From Leyella stercorea DSM 18206 (lineage in GTDB: Bacteria > Bacteroidota > Bacteroidia > Bacteroidales > Bacteroidaceae): a stretch of 64,000 nucleotides of DNA. Position numbers and translations under genes: made by a program. The stretch is from assembly GCF_000235885.1 (NCBI RefSeq), contig NZ_JH379436.1, positions 20,007 to 84,006 on the forward strand. The letters run 5' to 3'. Below the pieces are notes generated by a model. That model made no database searches and was not told the DNA's origin. It saw nothing but the letters and a program-made list of their open reading frames with translations. Below are positions 43,550-51,763 of this stretch, one piece after another. The number at the start of each line of letters is the position of its first letter. Positions within the stretch are counted from its first letter, which is position 1.

Positions 43550-44272
43550 ATGATAGGGCGAATACATTCTTTTGAGTCGTTTGGTACTGTGGATGGGCCA
43601 GGTGTGCGTTTCGTTTCTTTCATGCAGGGATGCCCTTTAAGATGTTTGTTCTGTCACAACCCCGACACATGGGATATTAAGAGAAAGTGTCAGTACGAGA
43701 TGACACCAGAGCAATTGAGAGACGAAGCTTTGAAGTATCGTTCATTCATAAAGAGTGGCGGTATCACTGTGTCTGGTGGTGAGCCACTTATGCAAGCTGA
43801 GTTTGTGGCAGAATATTTCCGACTATGCCATGAAGAAGGATTACACACCGCGTTAGATACAAGCGGTGCGATAATTACAGATAAGGTTCTGAACGTGTTA
43901 GACAATACCGATCTCGTATTATTGGATATAAAGACAATGGATGCAGAACTCTATCCACGTCTCACAGGTGTGAACCAGAATAATAACCTTGCCTTCCTGG
44001 ATATTCTCGAAGAGCGAGGCATCAATACTTGGATTCGACATGTGGTTGTGCCCGAAATCACAGACAACGACAAGTGGTTGCATAAACTTGGTAATCATGT
44101 GGCGCATTATAATTGTGTAGAAAAGATAGAGATTTTACCTTACCATACATTGGGCACATATAAATACGAAAAGCTTGGCGAGAAATACAAGTTGATGGAC
44201 ACGCCTGCGTTGTCGGCTCAGAGAGCTAACGAGATACGCAAGATGATGTCGCAATATAAGCCATGTCAATAA
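43550..44272 (+). CDS. pflA: Pyruvate formate-lyase activating enzyme
   Basis: A 240-residue radical SAM activase. Cys28, Cys32 and Cys35 (CPLRCLFCHNPDTW) form the CxxxCxxC iron-sulfur motif, and GGITVSGGEPLMQAEF is the SAM-contacting segment. It uses S-adenosylmethionine to make the glycyl radical on pyruvate formate-lyase. The pfl gene itself is not in this window. It starts exactly after the upstream stop. Confidence 0.95.
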   Translation: MIGRIHSFESFGTVDGPGVRFVSFMQGCPLRCLFCHNPDTWDIKRKCQYEMTPEQLRDEALKYRSFIKSGGITVSGGEPLMQAEFVAEYFRLCHEEGLHTALDTSGAIITDKVLNVLDNTDLVLLDIKTMDAELYPRLTGVNQNNNLAFLDILEERGINTWIRHVVVPEITDNDKWLHKLGNHVAHYNCVEKIEILPYHTLGTYKYEKLGEKYKLMDTPALSAQRANEIRKMMSQYKPCQ

Positions 44273-44288
44273 TATAAACTTCGAACCT

Positions 44289-45083
44289 ATGGAGAAAACA
44301 TTCGTTATAGACTCCATTTTGTCAATTTGCAAAAGTATCGGCTTTCCATTCACAACAAAGGTGAAGACAGATAAATGGAAGGCTGATGTCGTAGTGGATT
44401 GTGCTACTTACAAAATAGCTTTCAATGTGTGCAACTTACCACGTAATGTTGAAGATGTGTACTTAGCAATGCGTCAAGAACGAGTGTGTGGTTGTTGGAT
44501 GCTATTGCCTTCGTTTAGAAAGATTGTGTTAAGCAAACTTCCTTGTTTTTACATTCAAGATATTCGTGGCGAAGTAAATGTCCTTCTTCACAAGATTAGA
44601 GAAGAAGAACATTCGCTTCCGCTCGACGACTTTATTCACTCTATGATTTTAGGCAACATACGTTATACAGAGACAATGAAAGTGAAGTATGTTGAAGTGT
44701 GTTTTTATCAGAAGATATGTTGGAAGTGCCATGAAAAGAATCATATATACCTTATTAATAAGTTGATTTCTACAGAAGGTGTTGAGATTGAGAGCGGAAT
44801 AGATAGTTTTTATCCCGAAATAGTTAATGGCGTAAAGCAATATCTTGATGTTAATTCGGACCTAAATATAAAAATGGGGGAGATAAAACCACGTTATAGT
44901 AAGTTCCATCATGGTGCTTATATGTCCTTCGGTTGTGCATATTGTGACAGTCTGTTTGGTAGCACTTACATACAAGATGCCTATGATAATCTTGTCTTTT
45001 GCGTTAAGACGCTGCCCAAAGCACGAATATTAATCAGTAGAGACCTCGTTGTGCCAGCAAATCGTTGGTATAAAAGAGGCTAA
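44289..45083 (+). CDS. Zinc-ribbon protein, possibly CoiA-related
   Basis: A 264-residue protein I cannot name with certainty. Two CxxC pairs (Cys144/147 in ICWKCHEKNHIY and Cys216/219 in FGCAYCDSLFG) look like zinc ribbons. Residues about 30-75 (KADVVVDCATYKIAFNV and then MRQERVCGCWML) resemble the nuclease core of competence protein CoiA-like proteins, but the Glu/Gln-x-Gln expected in the second strand reads AFNV, so catalytic activity is doubtful. It follows pflA by 16 bp and is probably cotranscribed. Confidence 0.6.
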   Translation: MEKTFVIDSILSICKSIGFPFTTKVKTDKWKADVVVDCATYKIAFNVCNLPRNVEDVYLAMRQERVCGCWMLLPSFRKIVLSKLPCFYIQDIRGEVNVLLHKIREEEHSLPLDDFIHSMILGNIRYTETMKVKYVEVCFYQKICWKCHEKNHIYLINKLISTEGVEIESGIDSFYPEIVNGVKQYLDVNSDLNIKMGEIKPRYSKFHHGAYMSFGCAYCDSLFGSTYIQDAYDNLVFCVKTLPKARILISRDLVVPANRWYKRG

Positions 45084-45129
45084 AAGGCTTAAAAACGTTA
45101 TCGTGCGGCGAACGCAATCTGGATAGACG

Positions 45130-45194
45130 GCGTCCGCGATCCGATCAGATTGCGTTCGCCATCCGTTCAGATGCCGTCCGCCATCCGCTTTGGT
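45130..45194. repeat. Tandem 21-22-bp units, array B
   Basis: Units start at 45130, 45152 and 45173. The stretch CCGATCAGATTGCGTTCGCC (45141-45160) is identical to 7304-7323 in array A. An inverted partial copy lies just before (AACGCAATCT near 45111). The array lies between convergent genes. Confidence 0.75.
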
Positions 45195-45209
45195 TTTGCT
45201 TAAAAACAA

Positions 45210-45255
45210 AATCCGCGTCGACTGATACGAACATTCGTACCAATCGACGCAGATT
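45210..45255. terminator. Bidirectional terminator between zinc-ribbon gene and pgpA
   Basis: AATCCGCGTCGACTGATACGAA (45210-45231) pairs with TTCGTACCAATCGACGCAGATT with three mismatches, a 22-bp stem with a tiny loop. Confidence 0.7.
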
Positions 45256-45292
45256 ACTTATACAATGTTGTTATGCCCAAAAGCATAACCTT

Positions 45293-45838
45293 TTAGGAAA
45301 GCAAGTCGTGAACCGATTCCACCAAACATGCGTATCTGATAATCAATGTCAAGCAAAGCGCATAGAAACCAGCCAACGCATCGTCGAGCATACACCCCCA
45401 GCCTCCGTGTATATGTCGGTCTACCCAACGGCAACCAAGCGGCTTGGTGATGTCGATGATACGGAAGAGGACAAATCCAATTGTAGCAAGCGATATTGCT
45501 ACATATGACGGACCGTCAACGAACAAGGCTGCAAGCGTAGCCACCCATGTGCCGAAATACTCGTCTATGATAACGGTACGAGGGTCTTCACCCCAATACC
45601 GTTCCATCACATTATCTGTCCATACACCTACAAGGAGTGTTGTCAGAACCAGCAGCACTGTGGCAATTGCAAGCCATATGGGTGAGAGGGTGAAGTAGAG
45701 TGCTATCCAGATAAGTAACGCAACGAAACCTCCAAGTGTCCCTGGGCCCCAAGGCCAAAAACCAACACCGAATCCGGTTGATATAACGACGTGCAACCAA
45801 GGTGCCTCGCCAAGTTGATGATTGTTATTATTGCTCAT
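45293..45838 (-). CDS. pgpA: Phosphatidylglycerophosphatase A
   Basis: A 181-residue membrane enzyme that removes phosphate from phosphatidylglycerophosphate. It has the family tail DRHIHGGWGCMLDDALAGF, an acidic WVATLAALFVDGPSY, and four hydrophobic segments. It is the last gene of the minus-strand run, 13 bp after clpC. Confidence 0.93.
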   Translation of the reverse strand: MSNNNNHQLGEAPWLHVVISTGFGVGFWPWGPGTLGGFVALLIWIALYFTLSPIWLAIATVLLVLTTLLVGVWTDNVMERYWGEDPRTVIIDEYFGTWVATLAALFVDGPSYVAISLATIGFVLFRIIDITKPLGCRWVDRHIHGGWGCMLDDALAGFYALCLTLIIRYACLVESVHDLLS

Positions 45839-45851
45839 TTTCTATTCCAAA

Positions 45852-48419
45852 TTATTTTGTTTCAGAGGATGAGTCTTTAAAAGTGACCTTTAGTTTGTCG
45901 CCCTCATCAACATCTATTGTAATGGTGCTGCTTAGCTTTTTCTCGTCGTCGAGCAACAGTTCGCATAGCACATCCTCGATGTATGTTTGTATGGCGCGTT
46001 TCAGTGGGCGTGCTCCATACTGCGGACTATAGCCCTTCTGTGCGAGCATTTCCTTGGCTTCTTCACTAATCTCAACCGCATAGCCCATATCGTTTATACG
46101 TTTGAACAAACGCGACAACTCGATATCTACAATCTTACGTATTGCAGTATTGTCAAGTTGGTCGAACGTGATTATCTCGTCGAGACGGTTGAGGAATTCT
46201 GGAGCAAACTGATGTGACAGACTTTTCTGTATGACAGAGCGTGCATGTTCCTTTGCTTTCTCGCTTGAAGAACTTATCAGTGAAGCATTGAAACCTATGC
46301 CATTTCCGAAGTCAACCAACTGGCGTGTGCCCGTGTTGGATGTCATAATGATGATTGTATTGCGGAAGTCGACCATTCTGCCATTACCATCGGTCATACG
46401 TCCTTCGTCAAGCACCTGCAGCAGGAGGTTGAACACGTCGCCGTGCGCTTTTTCCACCTCGTCAAGCAATACAATAGAGTAGGGGTGACGGCGCACTTTC
46501 TCCGTTAGCTGTCCACCTTCACCGTAACCAACGTATCCCGGAGGTGCTCCAACGAGTCGTGAGGTGTTGAACTTCTCGGAGTATTCGCTCATATCTATAC
46601 GTATGAGGGCATCCTTTGTGCCAAACATCAGTTCTGCCAGTGTCTGTGCCAGATAGGTCTTGCCGACACCCGTAGAGCCAAGGAACATGAACACTCCGAT
46701 AGGGCGATTTGGATCCTTCAAGCCAAGTCGGTTGCGCTGTATGCTACGAACGATTTTGCCGATGGCATCGTCTTGAGCCACAACAACAGATTTTAGTCTG
46801 TTGCCAAGGTTCTTTAGTACACAACCTTCCGATTCGGATATGCGCTGTACAGGTATGCCCGACATTATTGATACAACATTAGCTACATCAGCCTCAGTGA
46901 TTGTCTCACGATGTCCGTCGTCAGAAGCCACCCACTTGTCGTTGAGTTCTTTCAGTTCGCCTTCAAGTTGTGTCTCACGGTCGCGATAGGTGGCTGCAAG
47001 TTCAAAGTTCTGGTCGCCTGCTGCTGCAATCTTCAACTGATGTATGTTGGAAAGTTCTTTTTCCTTTTCTATGATTGAAGGTGGTATCTCAGCATGTTGC
47101 AGATGTACTTTTGCCCCGACCTCGTCCATTGCATCAATGGCCTTATCGGGGAATGCACGCTCAGAAACATATCTGCTTGTAAGTTTTACACATGCCTCCA
47201 ATGCTTCGTCGGTATAACGAACATGGTGGTAGTCTTCATAGCGCTCCTTTATATTCTTCAGAATGTCAAGCGTTTCTGTTTCTGTGGATGGTTCTATCAT
47301 GACACGCTGAAAACGGCGTTCAAGTGCTCCGTCTTTCTCAATAGAGTTGCGATACTCATCAAGAGTTGTTGCACCGATGCACTGAACCAATCCACGGGCA
47401 AGTGCAGGCTTCATTATATTGGCAGCATCCATTGAGCCTGGTGTACTACCAGCACCTATTATAGTATGTATCTCGTCAATGAATACGATAATGCCAGGGT
47501 TCTGCTCCAACTCATGCAAGAGGGCTTGGATGCGCTCCTCAAACTGACCACGATATTTAGTGCCAGCAACTATAGCAGTCATATCAAGCCTAAAAATGCG
47601 CTTGTTGAACAACAGAGGCGAAGTGCGACGGCGAGCGATAAGCTGCGCAAGTCCTTCAGCAATAGCACTCTTGCCTACGCCTGGTTCGCCGATAAGAATA
47701 GGGTTGTTCTTCTTTCGGCGACACAAAATTTCAGTGACACGCTGTATCTCCTTGTCGCGTCCGATGACAAGGTCAAGTTTACCTTGTGCTGCTGCAAGGG
47801 TAAGGTCGGTGGAGAACTTGTCAAGTACGGGTGTCTTGTCTGTTCCGCCACCCATCGGCTTACTTGTGGTGTTGGAGGTCGAGTTTTGACTCTTCCCATT
47901 ATTACGAGAAGCAAAATTGTCCTGCGACATTAAGTTGTCATCATCTTCGGACAATCCAACGCCATTCTTAATATTTGAATTTGTTTGCATAAGAAAATTC
48001 ATAGCCTTCTCGTAAGTTAAACCATTCTCTAAAAGTACATTCTTTGCACCACTTGCCATTTTGTCATGCAAAATAGCAAGAATTATGTGCTCCACGTCTA
48101 CCTCCTTTGAATGTTGAAGTCGGGCTTCAAGTATTGATAGTTTGAGAATATTATTAGCATGTTCATCGAGTGAGATGCTACCATTGTTTGGCTCTGCCAT
48201 TGTTGTGTTGTCAGCCTGAGCATTCTGCTCAAGTTGCAATTTTACTTTTTCAACATCAATATTAGCACCCATGAGAAGTGCTTTCAATGGGCTATGTTTG
48301 TCTCTCAACATACCAAGCACAATATGTTCGGGACGTATTACGCCAGAAGATAGCCTTATTGCTTCCTCTCTGCTGAAAGATAGGTTTTCAGAAACTCTTA
48401 GTGAAAACGAATTTGTCAT
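45852..48419 (-). CDS. clpC: ClpC-type AAA+ unfoldase
   Basis: An 855-residue HSP100 protein that unfolds proteins for ClpP. The N-terminal Clp repeat domain (about 1-145) is followed by AAA+ domain 1 with GEPGVGKSAIAEGLA and VIFIDEIHTIIGAG (as IVFIDEIHTIIGAG), a medium coiled linker with LEGELKEL, and AAA+ domain 2 with GSTGVGKTYLAQTLAE and SIVLLDEVEKAH. The short middle domain favours ClpC over ClpB. clpP is not in the window. It starts 85 bp after the TPR gene. Confidence 0.9.
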   Translation of the reverse strand: MTNSFSLRVSENLSFSREEAIRLSSGVIRPEHIVLGMLRDKHSPLKALLMGANIDVEKVKLQLEQNAQADNTTMAEPNNGSISLDEHANNILKLSILEARLQHSKEVDVEHIILAILHDKMASGAKNVLLENGLTYEKAMNFLMQTNSNIKNGVGLSEDDDNLMSQDNFASRNNGKSQNSTSNTTSKPMGGGTDKTPVLDKFSTDLTLAAAQGKLDLVIGRDKEIQRVTEILCRRKKNNPILIGEPGVGKSAIAEGLAQLIARRRTSPLLFNKRIFRLDMTAIVAGTKYRGQFEERIQALLHELEQNPGIIVFIDEIHTIIGAGSTPGSMDAANIMKPALARGLVQCIGATTLDEYRNSIEKDGALERRFQRVMIEPSTETETLDILKNIKERYEDYHHVRYTDEALEACVKLTSRYVSERAFPDKAIDAMDEVGAKVHLQHAEIPPSIIEKEKELSNIHQLKIAAAGDQNFELAATYRDRETQLEGELKELNDKWVASDDGHRETITEADVANVVSIMSGIPVQRISESEGCVLKNLGNRLKSVVVAQDDAIGKIVRSIQRNRLGLKDPNRPIGVFMFLGSTGVGKTYLAQTLAELMFGTKDALIRIDMSEYSEKFNTSRLVGAPPGYVGYGEGGQLTEKVRRHPYSIVLLDEVEKAHGDVFNLLLQVLDEGRMTDGNGRMVDFRNTIIIMTSNTGTRQLVDFGNGIGFNASLISSSSEKAKEHARSVIQKSLSHQFAPEFLNRLDEIITFDQLDNTAIRKIVDIELSRLFKRINDMGYAVEISEEAKEMLAQKGYSPQYGARPLKRAIQTYIEDVLCELLLDDEKKLSSTITIDVDEGDKLKVTFKDSSSETK

Positions 48420-48504
48420 TTATATTATCCTTGATAAATTATGTTCATTAATATTACTTTATGCCTTATATGTAGGCAATATTGTATATGCAAAATACAT
48501 GCCA

Positions 48505-49113
48505 TTAATTATCGGTACTGCGTTCTAACTCTCGTTCTATATATTTTAATCGGTCTGTATCATTATAACGACGGAAGTAAGCCAAGGCTTCAACAAAATA
48601 CTCTTGAGCGATTTCGATGTCGCCTAAGCATCTATAGCAAATGCCTATACGAAAAAGCGAATCGCCTTTCTCGTTGTTGTAACAAAGCAATGTGTGCTTC
48701 TCATAAAATGGAACTGCGTCGATGTATTTGTTCAGGCGAAAATAGCTATCAGCGACACTATAATAATATACAGCCAATTCGTGCGGGGCAAAGGCTTTGA
48801 GCTTAGGAAGAATAGGTTCTAAAGCCTCTACAGCACGTTCGTATTCGCCATCATAATAACAACATACTCCCATGTATGCTTGAAAGCGAGGGTTAAGCTT
48901 GTATTTCTTATCAAGTTTAGAGAACCATATCAGTGCCTCATGATACTTGCCGCTTTGGAAGTATTCAACAGCTCTTGAAAGTTTTTCAGCATCAGTATAA
49001 TCTGATGTATTCTCTAAAATAGCGGCATATGCGCCACTATGTCTGTGAGCAATACATGGGAGAGCGATGAAACATACCAATAAAAAAAACGTGATTCTTT
49101 TTGATATATTCAT
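48505..49113 (-). CDS. Exported TPR protein
   Basis: A 202-residue protein with a signal peptide (cleavage near residue 22, CIAHRHSG) and at least four tetratricopeptide-type helical repeats (for example YFQSGKYHEALIWFSKLDKKY, YDGEYERAVEALEPIL, and LGDIEIAQEYFVEALAYFRR). TPRs make protein contacts. It lies 8 bp after the M64 gene. The partner is unknown, but the peptidase is a candidate by position. Confidence 0.78.
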   Translation of the reverse strand: MNISKRITFFLLVCFIALPCIAHRHSGAYAAILENTSDYTDAEKLSRAVEYFQSGKYHEALIWFSKLDKKYKLNPRFQAYMGVCCYYDGEYERAVEALEPILPKLKAFAPHELAVYYYSVADSYFRLNKYIDAVPFYEKHTLLCYNNEKGDSLFRIGICYRCLGDIEIAQEYFVEALAYFRRYNDTDRLKYIERELERSTDN

Positions 49114-49121
49114 GTTATGAG

Positions 49122-50453
49122 TTATTCTGTATAGAAATCAATCAGTTCGTTGATTGCTTTTTGACAAGCAGCACAGAAGTTGGGATTGGCATTGCTTCGC
49201 ATACGACAATCGAACGAAGGTCGATATACACCTTTGAGGCTATAACCTGCACCTTCATACACACCGATAGAATGTGTATTAACAATCTTTTTTTTGTTAT
49301 TTGTCTTTTTGCCCAAGTCTGTTGGGGTAGGGATAGGAGTTGTTGGTGCAATAAGGCTTTCCCATTTATCATGGAAATTAACGAGTGTGGTGATATTCTT
49401 TTCCCAAGGCTCTACGTCATGTGGATACATCGGTATGGCTTCTTGCTCGTAAGCATATTCGTCTGCCAATCCAGCGAAGCTATGACCGAACTCATGTACA
49501 ACGACCTGCTTGTAAAGTGGATGGTGCGTCATGCTAAGGTTGTAAGAATTCAGTATGCCACCGCCTCCGTATTCCGAAGTGTTTACCAGCACAATGATGT
49601 GTTCGTATGGAGTTCCGGCAAGTGCATCGTGTAAATTCTTCTGATTGAGGGTTGTTAGATAGCGATTGGAGTAGAATGTGTCAAAATGACTGCCTAAAAC
49701 CGTCTTCTTCCATACTCCTTGCGAAGGTATGCTTGTTCCAGTATCCATTGATACCGACTTTACAGCAATGATATTGAAGCGGTTACGCTTTGTCTTGAAT
49801 GGTTCATGCTCGAAAAGGGCTTCTGTTGCAATGCGAGCATCCTCTAAGAATATAGGCATTTCCTCTGCTGTATATCCTTCGGCAACGTATGCGATATGAA
49901 TACATTTTGTAGTATCCTCAGCTGTCTGTAGTGTGGTGTAAGGCGTTACATAGCTAAAGCCTGTATGACGAATTAAAATGTCATTCGGGTCTACAATATG
50001 TGTCATAGATGCGACTATTTCGTGACGATTATTGCGTAAATCGACAGTTACATCTACAATGTCTTTCGGCATTGGTACAAGAAAAACATTCTCAAACGAC
50101 TTGCTTATAGTCTTCGCCTCATCGTATGTTAACCATTCTTGGAACAATGTTGAGAAAGAGTTGATGTATATAATTTCCTTTGTGTGATGGTCCCGCACGG
50201 TAATCTGTCCATTTCCTTGGACTGGAAGAATATTTAAATTGTTCTTCTTGCCATACCAACGAGGCATTAAGTTGCACTTGTCAAGTGAAATTTGCTGCGA
50301 TTGAGCGTTTCCGGAGAATATATAATCAATGCGTAATGTACTATCGCAGAAATGTTCATTAAAGTCTACCGACTTGTTTTGTGCCTTGCCTGATGTAATA
50401 GCACACATGCAAATCATGAATATCATTAGTCTAAACATGTTCGTCATATTCAA
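49122..50453 (-). CDS. M64-family zinc metallopeptidase, secreted
   Basis: A 443-residue exported peptidase of the IgA-peptidase M64 family. The signal peptide covers about residues 1-24. The zinc site HEFGHSFAGLADEY spans His320 to Tyr333 (His320, Glu321, His324, with Asp331 as a probable further ligand). VKSVSMDTGTSIPSQGV and the EGYTAEEM segment are family-like. The C-terminal portion has several Cys residues (FDCRMRSNANPNFCAACQ). Relatives cleave host or dietary proteins. The substrate here is unknown. Confidence 0.9.
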   Translation of the reverse strand: MNMTNMFRLMIFMICMCAITSGKAQNKSVDFNEHFCDSTLRIDYIFSGNAQSQQISLDKCNLMPRWYGKKNNLNILPVQGNGQITVRDHHTKEIIYINSFSTLFQEWLTYDEAKTISKSFENVFLVPMPKDIVDVTVDLRNNRHEIVASMTHIVDPNDILIRHTGFSYVTPYTTLQTAEDTTKCIHIAYVAEGYTAEEMPIFLEDARIATEALFEHEPFKTKRNRFNIIAVKSVSMDTGTSIPSQGVWKKTVLGSHFDTFYSNRYLTTLNQKNLHDALAGTPYEHIIVLVNTSEYGGGGILNSYNLSMTHHPLYKQVVVHEFGHSFAGLADEYAYEQEAIPMYPHDVEPWEKNITTLVNFHDKWESLIAPTTPIPTPTDLGKKTNNKKKIVNTHSIGVYEGAGYSLKGVYRPSFDCRMRSNANPNFCAACQKAINELIDFYTE

Positions 50454-50470
50454 TTCATATTGTTTTAAAC

Positions 50471-50845
50471 CTATTTGTCAAAATGTTTCATTAGCTTTAC
50501 GATGTAATCTCTTGTCCAATCGCTTTCATGAAAACGTTGATTGTCATACTTCAGTAAATCTATGTCCATCGCTATTTTCCCCTCGTCGCGTAAGAATTTT
50601 GTGTTGCCACATTGGGTTTCTATCTGCTTTAATATAGAAACAAGTTGTTCGACTCCCTTCTCAGTGGAACCATAAACAAGGAAGTTGAGAAATTTTCCAT
50701 TGCTTTTGATTTCTCCTATGGGTTCGGTAAGCAGATTTTCTGAGAATCGTATTTCGTTTATTTCCTCTGTAAGTTTTTCTTTCACGAGTTTCGCGTTCTG
50801 CTCGCAGTTAAAATTTGTGCCTACTGATAATATTATTTTGTGCAT
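50471..50845 (-). CDS. FolK-like (HPPK) short protein
   Basis: A 124-residue protein with the ends of 6-hydroxymethyl-7,8-dihydropterin pyrophosphokinase: ILSVGTNFNCEQN at the start and AMDIDLLKYDNQ near the end, the latter with the Asp-x-Asp metal pair. HPPK enzymes are normally about 160 residues, so a section is missing here and activity is uncertain. The start at 50845 is one base after the preceding stop. Its place in the run is between the methyltransferase and M64 genes. Confidence 0.65.
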   Translation of the reverse strand: MHKIILSVGTNFNCEQNAKLVKEKLTEEINEIRFSENLLTEPIGEIKSNGKFLNFLVYGSTEKGVEQLVSILKQIETQCGNTKFLRDEGKIAMDIDLLKYDNQRFHESDWTRDYIVKLMKHFDK

Positions 50846-50846
50846 A

Positions 50847-51617
50847 TTATAAGCGTCTTCTAAATTCTGCGCAGACAATAGATGTGGCTATTGCTACATT
50901 CAAACTGTCTGCCGTCTCACGACCTTTAGGATAATTCGGTATGCGCAAAGCGCGATTTATAAGTTGGCGAATGGCTGGCGAAATGCCTTTTCCTTCATTT
51001 CCCATTACAATCAAACCGGTGTCAGAAAGCTCTTGTTCGTAGAGATTTTCGCCTTCAAGAAGGGTCCCATATATGGGGAAGTTGGCAGGGAGTGAATTGA
51101 ACAACTCTGAAAGATACATATATGCTACATTCACACGCGCTATGCTACCCATTGTTGCTTGGACAACTTTTGGGTTGTAAACATCTGCGGTGTCGTGGCT
51201 GCAGATTATATTTTCAATGCCGAACCAATCGGCAATACGAATAATAGTTCCAAGATTGCCAGGATCCTGCACTCCATCAAGCGCAATAGTTAGTTTGCTT
51301 GTAAGCATGGTTGTATCAACTGGAGTCTTGAGTTTCTTAAAAACGCCTAATACTTGTTGCGGATGACATAAGAAGCTTGCTTTAGCGAGCTCTTCGGTAG
51401 TAACTTCGATAATCTCACAATTTGCAGATGCAGACACTTTCTTGCCATCACCATTGAGCCATTCGGATGTTGCAACGAGTAATGTCAAATTGGACGGATG
51501 GCTTGCAAAAATGTCACCAACAACCTTTGGACCTTCGGCAACAAAGACACCTTCTACGTCACGAGATTTCTTTGTATTAAGCGAATGTAAATATTTAATT
51601 TTATTTTTACTTAACAT
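50847..51617 (-). CDS. TrmH/SpoU-family RNA 2'-O-methyltransferase
   Basis: A 256-residue SPOUT-class methyltransferase. The N-terminal SpoU substrate-binding part starts LSKNKIKYLHSLNTKKSRD. The SAM knot is shown by ALDGVQDPGNLGTIIRIADW, LIVMGNEGKGISPAIR and PNYPKGRETADSLNVAIA. It methylates a ribose in rRNA or tRNA, target unknown. An upstream ATG at 51638 is possible. The shorter start fits the family. It is the first gene of the minus-strand run. Confidence 0.92.
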   Translation of the reverse strand: MLSKNKIKYLHSLNTKKSRDVEGVFVAEGPKVVGDIFASHPSNLTLLVATSEWLNGDGKKVSASANCEIIEVTTEELAKASFLCHPQQVLGVFKKLKTPVDTTMLTSKLTIALDGVQDPGNLGTIIRIADWFGIENIICSHDTADVYNPKVVQATMGSIARVNVAYMYLSELFNSLPANFPIYGTLLEGENLYEQELSDTGLIVMGNEGKGISPAIRQLINRALRIPNYPKGRETADSLNVAIATSIVCAEFRRRL

Positions 51618-51670
51618 CTTCTTAATTAAAACTATCAAAATACGTTATGAATTCTATCTTTGAGTAAAAG

Positions 51671-51721
51671 ACCTTGCAAAGGTAGTAATATTTATCGTTT
51701 TTTTTTGTACCTTTGCAAGGT
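51671..51721. promoter_or_regulatory. Divergent promoter palindrome
   Basis: ACCTTGCAAAGGTA (51671-51684) and TACCTTTGCAAGGT (51708-51721) are a 14-bp perfect inverted repeat. Each arm holds a TACCTTTG -7 box, one facing the methyltransferase gene and one facing the Omp85 gene. Confidence 0.7.
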
Positions 51722-51763
51722 TTTTCAAGCATATTGTGTATTAATTAAGTACTATTAATAAAG

